The notes below the pieces were generated by a model that saw nothing but the letters and a program-made list of their open reading frames with translations, did no database searches and was not told the DNA's origin. A stretch of DNA of 64,000 bases from Paraburkholderia tropica (GTDB taxonomy: Bacteria; Pseudomonadota; Gammaproteobacteria; Burkholderiales; Burkholderiaceae): assembly GCF_900109265.1 (NCBI RefSeq), contig NZ_FNZM01000020.1, positions 62,001 to 126,000 on the forward strand, written 5' to 3'. The position numbers and the translations under genes are program-made. This document shows positions 1 through 7,726 of this stretch, in pieces (position 1 is the stretch's first letter; each line of letters starts with the position of its first letter).

Positions 1-545
1 CGCAGGTGCAGACCATTCTGCAGGCGGGCGGCAAGCACGTCGTCTTCATGACCGTGCCCGATATCGGCCAGACGCCGCTCGGCGTAGCGGCGAATGCGCA
101 GTCGGCCGGCGCGGCCGCGCTGCTGACCGGCATCACGGCGGCCTACAACGGCATCGTCGAAACGGCGCTCGCCTCGGCCATCAGCTCGAAGGCGGTGATT
201 CTCGCCGATGCGTTCACGTGGCTCGACACCGTCGTGCTGCCGAACGCCCAGGCGAACGGCTTCACGGTCACCAACACCGGCACGGCCTGTAACCTGACGC
301 TGATGGCGCAGAACGCCACCGCCTACGCGCAGAAGTATCCGCAAGTGCTGCAAAACGGCATGACGGCCGCGGAATACGGCGCGCAGTTCCAGTCGTCGCT
401 GTTCTGCTCGCCGCAGAGCTACACGGTGGCGAACGCGGACCAGACCTACGTGTTCGCCGACACGGTCCACCCGAGCACGCACACGCACGCGCTGTTCGCG
501 CAGTACGTCGAGCAGACGATCGCGGCTTCGGGGCTCGGGAAGTAA
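1..545 (+). CDS. SGNH/GDSL-type esterase or lipase, C-terminal part
   Basis: This is the 3' end of a gene that starts before the window; the reading frame is open from base 3. About 180 residues are visible. The end carries the block V signature of SGNH hydrolases, D-x-x-H-P-S (DTVHPSTHTH, near the C-terminus), which supplies the catalytic Asp and His. The nucleophile Ser block and the Gly/Asn oxyanion blocks must lie upstream, outside the window. An internal VVFMTVPDIG stretch fits the beta-strand that follows block III in this fold. Family membership is based on block V and the overall fold pattern. The substrate, and whether the protein is secreted, cannot be judged from this fragment. Confidence 0.75.
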   Translation, partial: QVQTILQAGGKHVVFMTVPDIGQTPLGVAANAQSAGAAALLTGITAAYNGIVETALASAISSKAVILADAFTWLDTVVLPNAQANGFTVTNTGTACNLTLMAQNATAYAQKYPQVLQNGMTAAEYGAQFQSSLFCSPQSYTVANADQTYVFADTVHPSTHTHALFAQYVEQTIAASGLGK

Positions 546-610
546 GCTTGCGGCCCAGCGCTGTTGCGCTGCGCTGCGCTGTGTTGCGCTGCGTTGCGTA
601 AGGGCGAAAA

Positions 611-638
611 AAAGCCCGGCCTGGAAAGGCCGGGCTTT
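611..638. terminator. Bidirectional intrinsic terminator
   Basis: A perfect 12-bp stem (AAAGCCCGGCCT at 611-622, its complement at 627-638) closes a GGAA tetraloop. It is followed by a T-run on the plus strand, and by a T-run on the minus strand read the other way. It lies between the esterase and the convergent fic gene, so it can stop transcription from both. Confidence 0.9.
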
Positions 639-670
639 TTGTTTGGATCGGCGTAAGCCGCGATGAGCGC

Positions 671-1900
671 CTACGTGCCGGTAGCCTCCGCCTCGGGCCA
701 CAAACGCGGAAACAGCCAGCGAAAAAGCGAGAGCGGCAAAGCCAGTTCGAGCGGACCGCGCGGCGTGGGCGAATCCACGATCCCGATCTTGAGCAGTTCA
801 GCCAGCAAGCGATCGGCCGTGCGCGGCGCGAGGCCGGTCATCGCCTTGAAACGCGCGCGATCGATGGAATCGACCGTTCCGAGCATGGCGAGCGGCATGG
901 CGGCTTCCGCGCGAAGGAAGCGCGTGTCGGCGGACTGCGCGAGGGCCGCGAGCATCTGCGCGAGCCGCATTTCGAACGCGCCGAGATCGAGCATGCCGCG
1001 CATGAATGCGATCTGATCGAGACAGATATCGAGAAAGTAGTCGATGAACTGCACAAGACCAGCCTCGCTGAGATTGCCGCGTCCATCGAGATCGCCCTTG
1101 CGCGGCTGATCGGCTTCGACGAGCGCGGCGTAATACTGCGGCTGCGAGCGCGCAAAACCGCGCATCGGCGACCACAAGCCATGCGTCAAGCCAAGCCCGG
1201 CGAGCCCAACATGGGTATGCAGCCGCGCAACCCGGCCGTTACCGTCGAGAAAAGGGTGAATCCAGGTTAAACGATGATGCGCGGCGCCCAAAGCGATCAA
1301 CGCCGTTTCACCGGCGCGCGCGTATTGATATCCGGCTTGCCACGCGCCCATAAAGGCGGGAATCGCGGCGGGATCGGGCGGGATATGGCGTCCGACCTGA
1401 ACGCCCTGATTACGCCACTCTCCCGGATCGACGGCGATCAGGCGGTCTTCGTCGTCCTTTTGCTGAAGATCGTCAGGGTGAAGCTGCGCGTGCAGATGGC
1501 GATGGATCGCGCGGATCGTGTCCGGCGCGAAGTGGCGCGCGGAATCGAAGTGTGGCCATGCCGCCTCGCTCCAGCGCTCGGTTTCGATATGCGCCAGCGC
1601 AATGCGCTGCCGCCGCGCCTCATCCGGCTTGCTGGAAAAGTCGCGTTGCATCGCCTGCTCGATCAGCAACGGCTCGGTATGCTGCCCTTCGATCTTGTTG
1701 GTGTAGTACGAATTCATCGGCCGCAGCGCCTCGCGCAGCAAGGCACGCAACCGGGGCATGCCCTGCGCCGCGAGTCCCGCCGATTCAGCGATGACTTGCG
1801 CCGCGCGCGGGCGTAACGCGTCGAGCCGATGCTCGCCGGGCATAAGCGGCTGCATCTGGTGAGGCTGGTCGTAGGCGTAGCGGCTGGCGGTCGGATGCAT
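671..1900 (-). CDS. Fic family protein, class II AMP-transferase with C-terminal winged helix
   Basis: A 409-residue Fic-domain protein. Fic enzymes usually transfer AMP from ATP to a hydroxyl side chain of a target protein. The catalytic motif is complete: HPFLDGNGRVAR at residues 215-226, with H215 as the base and the anion-binding GNGR loop. The target-docking flap is seen as EWRNQGVQVGRH (about 161-172). An N-terminal inhibitory motif of the (S/T)xxxE(G/N) type, TNKIEG, lies at 67-72, so E71 should hold the enzyme in the self-inhibited class II state. The last 80 or so residues resemble a winged-helix domain. No separate antitoxin gene is adjacent, as expected for class II. A promoter with TTGTGG (1973-1978) and TAGAAT (1949-1954), spaced 18 bp, precedes it. 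The target is unknown. Confidence 0.92.
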   Translation of the reverse strand: MHPTASRYAYDQPHQMQPLMPGEHRLDALRPRAAQVIAESAGLAAQGMPRLRALLREALRPMNSYYTNKIEGQHTEPLLIEQAMQRDFSSKPDEARRQRIALAHIETERWSEAAWPHFDSARHFAPDTIRAIHRHLHAQLHPDDLQQKDDEDRLIAVDPGEWRNQGVQVGRHIPPDPAAIPAFMGAWQAGYQYARAGETALIALGAAHHRLTWIHPFLDGNGRVARLHTHVGLAGLGLTHGLWSPMRGFARSQPQYYAALVEADQPRKGDLDGRGNLSEAGLVQFIDYFLDICLDQIAFMRGMLDLGAFEMRLAQMLAALAQSADTRFLRAEAAMPLAMLGTVDSIDRARFKAMTGLAPRTADRLLAELLKIGIVDSPTPRGPLELALPLSLFRWLFPRLWPEAEATGT

Positions 1901-1924
1901 GAGACGAAGCGGTGACGTGGCGCG

Positions 1925-2015
1925 TGTCGTGGCGACTATCAGAGATGTATTCTATCCGCAGAAATCCTTTAACCACAATGAGATAGCACAACCATGGCGA
2001 CTGTCGTGGCGACTA
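1925..2015. promoter_or_regulatory. fic promoter bracketed by two identical 14-bp repeats
   Basis: On the minus strand a sigma70-like promoter is seen: -35 TTGTGG at 1978-1973, 18-bp spacer, -10 TAGAAT at 1954-1949. The 14-mer TGTCGTGGCGACTA occurs at 1925-1938 and again at 2002-2015. One copy is just downstream of the -10 and the other is upstream of the -35, 77 bp apart. Each copy contains the inverted repeat GTCG-tgg-CGAC, which is what a dimeric repressor site looks like. The binding protein is unknown; Fic itself, through its winged helix, is one candidate. Confidence 0.5.
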
Positions 2016-2046
2016 ATTCCGCGACCGCCTGCGCCCCCGCCCCGCC

Positions 2047-3096
2047 CTACTCCTGCGCTTCGAACGCCGCCGCCGCGCGGCCGAGCCGGTCGTTCACGGC
2101 GATCCATTCGATTGTCTCCGGCAGCTTCTCGATGAGAATGCGCGAGACATTCGCCCGATCGAGCGCGCGCAGCAAGCCATACAGCTCGCGCGCATAAGCC
2201 TGCGGTTCTTCCGGCGCGGCCACGAAATGCACGTTGGCCGCCTGCGCCCACGCACCCGCGCGCGAGGCACGCGCCACCAGCGCCACCGTCTCGCCCGCGT
2301 CGCGCGCGGCGGCGAGCTGCGGCTCGAGCGCCTCGAACGGCTGCAGCGCCAGCGGCGTGCGCGGCGCGTAATGCGCCTTGAGCGTGCCCGACGCGCGCGG
2401 CACCGTGGCATCCGAACCATCGGGCAGACGCGGCGCCTCGCCGAGCACGCGCGCGATATCGTGCGGGCTCACATGGCCAGGACGCAGCAGCGCCGGGAAG
2501 CCACGCGACAAATCGAGAATTGTCGATTCGATGCCCACGTCGCACGCGCCGCCGTCGAGCACATGCACCGTCGCGCCGAACTCGTCGCGTACGTGCTGCG
2601 CCGTGGTCGGGCTCACGTGGCCGAAGCGGTTCGCGGACGGCGCCGCGACGCCGCCATGCCCGCCGCGCCGCGCCGAAAACGCCGCCAGCAGCTTCTGCGC
2701 GACCGGATGCGACGGGCAGCGCAGCCCTACCGAATCCTGACCGCCGCTCACCGCGTCGGGAATGCGTGCGTGACGCTTGACGATCAGCGTGAGCGGACCC
2801 GGCCAGAAGGCGTCGACGAGCTTTTGCGCGTCTTCCGGCCACTCGGCGGCCCAGTACTGCGGATCGCCGCCCGGCGGCAGATGCACGATCACCGGATGGT
2901 TGGCGGGACGCCCCTTCGCGGCGTAAATACGCGCGACGGCTTCCGGGCTCGCCGCGTCGCCGCCGAGGCCGTAGACGGTCTCGGTCGGAAACGCGACCAG
3001 TTCGTCCGCATCGAGCAGCGCGGCGGCGTGCTCGATGTCGGCGTCGGTCAACGGCGAAGCCACGGATGAAGCGGCGGAATGCGGCTGTTCGGACAT
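2047..3096 (-). CDS. sua5: L-threonylcarbamoyladenylate synthase (Sua5/YciO/YrdC family)
   Basis: Makes threonylcarbamoyl-AMP from threonine, bicarbonate and ATP, the first step of t6A formation at position 37 of ANN-decoding tRNAs. The protein has 349 residues: an N-terminal YrdC domain with the signatures PTETVYGLGG and KGRPANHPVIVH, a PSAN motif, and a C-terminal Sua5 domain after the linker GTLKAHYAPRTP. It is therefore the long Sua5 type rather than the short TsaC type. The start at 3096 (MSEQPHSA) was chosen because the frame stays open upstream only into the preceding purK gene. It lies 14 bp after the purK stop, so the two are probably co-transcribed. Confidence 0.93.
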   Translation of the reverse strand: MSEQPHSAASSVASPLTDADIEHAAALLDADELVAFPTETVYGLGGDAASPEAVARIYAAKGRPANHPVIVHLPPGGDPQYWAAEWPEDAQKLVDAFWPGPLTLIVKRHARIPDAVSGGQDSVGLRCPSHPVAQKLLAAFSARRGGHGGVAAPSANRFGHVSPTTAQHVRDEFGATVHVLDGGACDVGIESTILDLSRGFPALLRPGHVSPHDIARVLGEAPRLPDGSDATVPRASGTLKAHYAPRTPLALQPFEALEPQLAAARDAGETVALVARASRAGAWAQAANVHFVAAPEEPQAYARELYGLLRALDRANVSRILIEKLPETIEWIAVNDRLGRAAAAFEAQE

Positions 3097-3110
3097 GATG
3101 CGCGGCGTCC

Positions 3111-4328
3111 TCAGCTCGTGACGATATGCAGCAGACGCGCGCAGTCGCGTGCGGCCGTGCGGGCTTCGTCGAGCGTCGGCGCGGTGAAGTTCACGTGGCC
3201 CATCTTGCGGCCCGGGCGCGCGTCTTCCTTGCCGTACAGATGCAGACGCGCGGCAGGCATCGCCGCGACCTGGTCCCACGGCGGCGTGACGGGCGCGGCG
3301 CCCTTCTGCGCCTTCGCCTCGCCGGCGCCGGCCGGGAACCACACATCGCCGAGAATGTTGAGCATCACGGCCGGCGAGTGCTGGCGCGTGTCGCCGAGCG
3401 GCATGCCAGTCATAGCGCGCACCTGCTGCTCGAACTGGCTCGTCGCACAGGCATCGGTCGTGTAGTGGCCCGAGTTGTGCGGACGCGGCGCCATTTCATT
3501 GGCGACCAGCGAACCGTCTTCGAGGATGAAAAACTCCACGCACAGCACGCCCACATAGCCGAGCTTCGCCGCGATCTGCAACGCCGCCTGCTGCGCCTGC
3601 TTGACGAGCGCTTCGCTCGCGTCCGGCGCGGGCACGATCGTATGCGACAGCACGCCATTGCGGTGCGTGTTCTGCGCGAGCGGATAGACCACGGCCGCGC
3701 CGTTCGCGCCGCGCGCGATCAGCGCGCTGACTTCGAACTTGAGCGGCAGGCGCTTTTCCAGCACGCACGGCACGCCGCCGAGCGATGCATGCGCCTCGCG
3801 CACTTCGTCGGCGTTCGTCACGCGGATCTGGCCCTTGCCGTCGTAACCCATGCGCGCGGTTTTCAGGATGCCGGGCAGCACGGCGGCGATCGTGGCGTCG
3901 TCGAGCGCGGCGAGCGCCTGCGACGATTCGATCACCACGTGCGGCGCGACCGGCACGCCCGACGCCGCGATAAAGCGCTTCTCGGCGATGCGGTCCTGCG
4001 CGACGGCCACGCAACGTCCGGCCGGGCTCACGAAGGTCGATTTGGCGAGCGCGTCGAGGCTCGCGGCGGGCACGTTCTCGAACTCGGTCGAGATGGCCGC
4101 GCACAGGCGCGCGAGTTCGGTCAGTGCGGCTTCGTCGTCGTAGGCCGCGCAGATATGGCGGTCGGCGACCGCGCCTGCGGGACTGGTCGCGTCCGGGTCG
4201 AGCACGGCAACGCGATAGCCCATCGCCTGAGCGGCAAAGCAGAACATGCGGCCAAGCTGGCCGCCACCCACCATGCCCAGCCAGGCGCCGGGCAGGATCG
4301 GTGAAACCGGAGAATTGTCAGGAGTCAT
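3111..4328 (-). CDS. purK: N5-carboxyaminoimidazole ribonucleotide synthase
   Basis: An ATP-grasp enzyme that converts AIR, bicarbonate and ATP to N5-CAIR in purine synthesis. The 405 residues fit the family. Seen are the N-terminal GMVGGGQLGRM loop, the central ATP-grasp core with EFENVP and KTARMGYDGKGQ, and the C-terminal metal/ATP site NEMAPRPHNSGHYT. The product is the substrate of PurE, encoded just upstream in the same direction, with purC before that. Together they cover three successive steps. There is a 195-bp gap between purE and purK. Confidence 0.97.
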   Translation of the reverse strand: MTPDNSPVSPILPGAWLGMVGGGQLGRMFCFAAQAMGYRVAVLDPDATSPAGAVADRHICAAYDDEAALTELARLCAAISTEFENVPAASLDALAKSTFVSPAGRCVAVAQDRIAEKRFIAASGVPVAPHVVIESSQALAALDDATIAAVLPGILKTARMGYDGKGQIRVTNADEVREAHASLGGVPCVLEKRLPLKFEVSALIARGANGAAVVYPLAQNTHRNGVLSHTIVPAPDASEALVKQAQQAALQIAAKLGYVGVLCVEFFILEDGSLVANEMAPRPHNSGHYTTDACATSQFEQQVRAMTGMPLGDTRQHSPAVMLNILGDVWFPAGAGEAKAQKGAAPVTPPWDQVAAMPAARLHLYGKEDARPGRKMGHVNFTAPTLDEARTAARDCARLLHIVTS

Positions 4329-4395
4329 CTTCGTGGTCGGTCGCGGCTGGCCGCGGCGCGTGGGGATACGTCGCGCGGTCCAGACCGGGGTTTAA

Positions 4396-4429
4396 CGTCG
4401 AAGGCAGGACGCGGTGCCGGCCTTCGACG
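4396..4429. repeat. Inverted repeat between purE and purK
   Basis: A perfect 10-bp stem (CGTCGAAGGC at 4396-4405, complement at 4420-4429) with a 14-base loop lies in the 195-bp gap between purE and purK. No T-run follows on the minus strand, so it is not a standard terminator. It could be an attenuating or processing hairpin that sets the PurE:PurK ratio. No coding region was seen in this gap. Confidence 0.4.
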
Positions 4430-4523
4430 GTGTCGCTTCAGGCGGCGTCCGATGGGTCAACTCAACTCGAAACAACAGCAAGTGACATCGATCGTCGCCA
4501 AACTGGCGCTTAACGCACCACGC

Positions 4524-5042
4524 TTAGAGCGCCGGCAGCACCATCGCATGCGCCGCTTCGTTCTGGCGCACGCGGAACGCCGCGAGCTTGTTCGCGTATT
4601 CCGGATCGGTCACGCTCAGCATCGAGACGGCGAACAGCGCCGCATTGGCCGCGCCCGCTTCGCCGATGGCGAAGGTCGCGACCGGCACGCCCTTGGGCAT
4701 CTGCACGATCGAATGGAGCGAGTCCACGCCCTTCAGATACTTGCTGACCGCCGGCACGCCGAGCACGGGCACCGTGGTCTTGGCCGCCAGCATGCCCGGC
4801 AGATGCGCCGCGCCGCCCGCGCCCGCGATGATCGCGCGCAGGCCGCGCTCGCGCGCTTTCTCTGCGTACTCGAACATCTCGTCGGGCATGCGGTGCGCCG
4901 AGACGACCTTGGCCTCGTACGCCACGCCGAACTCCTGCAGGATCGCGACCGCGTGCTTCATCGTTTCCCAGTCGGAGCTGGAGCCCATCAACACGCCGAC
5001 GAGGGGCGCCGCATGCTGGTGAGCCGTCTGAACTTCGCTCAT
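4524..5042 (-). CDS. purE: N5-CAIR mutase, PurE class I
   Basis: Rearranges N5-CAIR to CAIR. The 172-residue protein shows the class I PurE signatures GSSSDWETMKHA, VVSAHRMPDEM and AGAGGAAHLPGM, which form the nucleotide-binding and catalytic Ser/His region. The start at 5042 is preceded by the ribosome-binding site AAGGAAG. It lies between purC and purK in the same direction, so CAIR made here passes to SAICAR synthase. Confidence 0.97.
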   Translation of the reverse strand: MSEVQTAHQHAAPLVGVLMGSSSDWETMKHAVAILQEFGVAYEAKVVSAHRMPDEMFEYAEKARERGLRAIIAGAGGAAHLPGMLAAKTTVPVLGVPAVSKYLKGVDSLHSIVQMPKGVPVATFAIGEAGAANAALFAVSMLSVTDPEYANKLAAFRVRQNEAAHAMVLPAL

Positions 5043-5116
5043 TGTGCTTCCTTTTTCCTTCTATTCACTGCGATGGCGGCCTTTTCCGACCGCCAGTCGC
5101 CTACACCATCCGCTTT

Positions 5117-6007
5117 TCAGGCCAGCTTCTGGCCGGTCAGGCGCTCGAGCGCTTCCTGATACTTGGCCGAGGTCTTTTCGATGACTTCTTCGGGCAGCTT
5201 CGGCGCCGGCGGCTCTTTCGCCCAGTCCTGGGTTTCGAGCCAGTCGCGCACGAACTGCTTGTCGAACGACGGCGGGTTCGAGCCCACCTGGTACTGGTCG
5301 GCGGGCCAGAAACGCGACGAGTCGGCGGTGAGCGCCTCGTCCATCAGGAACAGCTGGCCGTTGGTGTCCAGACCGAATTCGAACTTGGTGTCGGCGATGA
5401 TGATGCCGCGCGTGGCCGCGTAATCGGCGGCTTCCTTGTACAGCTTGATCGAGATTTCCTTGATCGTGCGCGAGAGTTCGGTGCCGATGCGGCGCTCCAT
5501 CTCGTCGTACGTGATGTTCTCGTCGTGATGGCCCATTTCGGCCTTCGCGGCCGGCGTGAAGATCGGCTCGGGCAGCTTCTGCGCGTTTTGCAGGCCCGGC
5601 GGCAGTTCGACGCCGCACACGGCGCCCGTTGCCTGATAGTCCTTCCAGCCGCTGCCGGCCAGATAACCGCGCACCACGGCTTCGACGAGGATCGGTTCGA
5701 GACGCTTCACCACCACGGCGCGGCCCTTGACCTGCTCGACTTCGTCGGCGGCCACCACGGTTTCGGGCGCGACGCCCGTGAGGTGGTTCGGCACGACGTG
5801 CTTGAGCTTCTCGAACCAGAAGTCGGCCATCTGGTTGAGCACCTCGCCCTTGCGCGGAATCGGCTCGCCCATGATGACGTCGAACGCCGACAGACGGTCG
5901 GTGGTGACGATCAGCAACTTGTCGTCGCCCACGGCGTAGTTGTCGCGGACCTTGCCGCGGCCCAGAAGCGGCAGCGAGCGGAGCGTGGATTCGTAGAGGG
6001 TAGACAT
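5117..6007 (-). CDS. purC: SAICAR synthase
   Basis: Joins CAIR and aspartate with ATP hydrolysis to form SAICAR. The 296-residue length is that of the longer PurC type common in betaproteobacteria and fungi. Motifs are LPLLGRGKVRDNYAVGDD (nucleotide loop), VVRGYLAGSGWKDY, and the Mg/ATP region IIADTKFEFG followed by LMDEALTADSSRFWP. It is first in the purC-purE-purK series, 74 bp before purE, and is separated from fba by a probable terminator. Confidence 0.97.
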   Translation of the reverse strand: MSTLYESTLRSLPLLGRGKVRDNYAVGDDKLLIVTTDRLSAFDVIMGEPIPRKGEVLNQMADFWFEKLKHVVPNHLTGVAPETVVAADEVEQVKGRAVVVKRLEPILVEAVVRGYLAGSGWKDYQATGAVCGVELPPGLQNAQKLPEPIFTPAAKAEMGHHDENITYDEMERRIGTELSRTIKEISIKLYKEAADYAATRGIIIADTKFEFGLDTNGQLFLMDEALTADSSRFWPADQYQVGSNPPSFDKQFVRDWLETQDWAKEPPAPKLPEEVIEKTSAKYQEALERLTGQKLA

Positions 6008-6114
6008 CGTCGTGATTCGCTAAAAGAACAATCGAAACGGAAGCGGGACCGGCGCGGACGGCCGGAATCCGGAAAGTAATGCGAGGGTAAACCAAAAACC
6101 GCTAAAAAGCTCAT

Positions 6115-6145
6115 CGCCGTTCCCCCGAAACTGGCGGAAACGGCG
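6115..6145 (-). terminator. Probable terminator downstream of fba
   Basis: On the minus strand an inverted repeat (CGCCGTT ... AACGGCG, extended by T/G pairs) lies between fba and purC. It is followed within a few bases by a short T-run (GCTTTTTAG). This would separate glycolytic from purine transcription. The spacer before the T-run is a little long for a textbook terminator. Confidence 0.55.
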
Positions 6146-6205
6146 ACGTTTCAACTCGCTGCAGGCGCGTTCCGGGCCAGCCGGCGCGCCTGGCGCGACC
6201 ACCGC

Positions 6206-7270
6206 TTAGCGGACGATCTGCGCGAGTTCGCCCGACTTGTACTTCTCGGCGATCTTGTCGAGCGAGACCGGCTTGATCTTGCCGGCCTGGCCTTCGCAGC
6301 CGAACGCGAGGAAGCGGTCCACGCAGACCTTCTTCGCGGCTTCGCGAGCCGGCTTCAGGTAGTCGCGCGGGTCGAACTTCGACGGATTTTCGTACATATA
6401 GCGACGGATCGCGCCCGTGATCGCCAGACGCAGGTCGGTGTCGATGTTGATCTTGCGCACGCCGTGACGAATGCCTTCCTGGATCTCCTCCACCGGCACG
6501 CCGTACGTTTCCTTCATGTCGCCGCCGAATTCGCGGATCTCGGCCAGCAGTTCCTGCGGCACCGACGACGAACCGTGCATCACGAGGTGCGTGTTCGGAA
6601 TGCGTGCGTGAATTTCCTTGATGCGCTGGATCGACAGGATGTCGCCCGTGGGCTTCTTGGAGAACTTGTACGCGCCGTGCGAGGTGCCGATGGCGATCGC
6701 CAGCGCATCGCACTGCGTGAGCTTCACGAAGTCGGCGGCCTGCTCCGGATCGGTCAGGAGCTGCTCGCGCGTCATGGTGCCTTCGGCGCCGTGACCGTCT
6801 TCCTTGTCGCCCTTCATGGTTTCCAGCGAACCGAGCACGCCCAGTTCCGCTTCCACCGTGACGCCGATCGAGTGCGCCATTTCCACGACTTTACGCGACA
6901 CATCGACGTTGTATTCGTACGATGCAACCGTCTTGCCGTCGGCTTCGAGCGAGCCGTCCATCATCACGCTGGTGAAGCCGCTGCGGATGGCTGCCATGCA
7001 GACCGCCGGCGACTGGCCGTGATCCTGGTGCATCACGACCGGAATATGCGGATACGACTCGACCGCAGCTTCGATCAGATGACGCAGAAACGGCTCGCCC
7101 GCGTATTTGCGTGCGCCCGCCGAGGCTTGCATGATCACCGGCGAACCGACCTGGCTTGCCGCTTCCATGATCGCCTGGACCTGCTCCAGGTTGTTCACGT
7201 TGAACGCCGGCAAACCGTAGCCGTGCTCGGCCGCGTGGTCGAGCAATTGACGCATTGAAACGAGAGGCAT
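6206..7270 (-). CDS. fba: Fructose-bisphosphate aldolase, class II
   Basis: A zinc-dependent aldolase that cleaves fructose 1,6-bisphosphate to dihydroxyacetone phosphate and glyceraldehyde 3-phosphate. The 354-residue form matches the class IIB (Calvin-cycle type) enzymes. Seen are the metal-binding HQDHGQSP region, GTSHGAYKF, and VMHGSSSVP near the phosphate site. The start at 7270 (MPLVSMRQLL) is preceded by AAAGGAGTAGGAC, a strong ribosome-binding site; open frame further upstream is judged non-coding. It follows pgk and pyk in the same direction across a 456-bp gap that probably has its own promoter. Confidence 0.96.
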   Translation of the reverse strand: MPLVSMRQLLDHAAEHGYGLPAFNVNNLEQVQAIMEAASQVGSPVIMQASAGARKYAGEPFLRHLIEAAVESYPHIPVVMHQDHGQSPAVCMAAIRSGFTSVMMDGSLEADGKTVASYEYNVDVSRKVVEMAHSIGVTVEAELGVLGSLETMKGDKEDGHGAEGTMTREQLLTDPEQAADFVKLTQCDALAIAIGTSHGAYKFSKKPTGDILSIQRIKEIHARIPNTHLVMHGSSSVPQELLAEIREFGGDMKETYGVPVEEIQEGIRHGVRKINIDTDLRLAITGAIRRYMYENPSKFDPRDYLKPAREAAKKVCVDRFLAFGCEGQAGKIKPVSLDKIAEKYKSGELAQIVR

Positions 7271-7726
7271 TGTCCTACTCCTTTGATTTGAAACGAATTG
7301 CTTCGTGCCGCCGGCCGTCTTGCGCAGCCGGTCGTGGGCGGCCTGGCAGCCGCCGCCCCGCGTGTCGCGACGCGGGCTCAATGCCGTGATTTTATCGCGA
7401 AGACACTGCAATTCCCGCGCCGATCGCGTAACTGGCATGAAATTGGCGTATCGGAACGTCAGATCGGCGAGAAGATGCAAAAAGAATTGACAGCCCGCGC
7501 GCCGCCTCACCGGCGCGCAGACTGCAATTTCGGGGAAAATGCGGGGATTTTGCTGCGATTTAGCGCTTATCCAGCACCTATCTAACGCCGATCTGATACC
7601 AATGTGATACCAGTCGGCGCCTGTGCAATTTTTTATTTTTCGCGCCTCGGGAACGGCGCGGCATCGGTGAAAAACCGATGGAAACCGCGCAATCCCGAAA
7701 ATAAAGCGAAAAAAATGGCGGCGGAT
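7271..7726. promoter_or_regulatory. 456-bp non-coding gap between pyk and fba with paired repeat
   Basis: No gene is supported here. The DNA is clearly more AT-rich than its neighbours. It holds the direct repeat TGATACCA at 7594-7601 and 7605-7612 (11-bp period, same helical face) and a small inverted repeat CATCGG...CCGATG (7663-7681). The region precedes fba on the minus strand and likely carries its promoter. The 11-bp spaced repeat looks like a regulator site but cannot be assigned. Confidence 0.45.
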
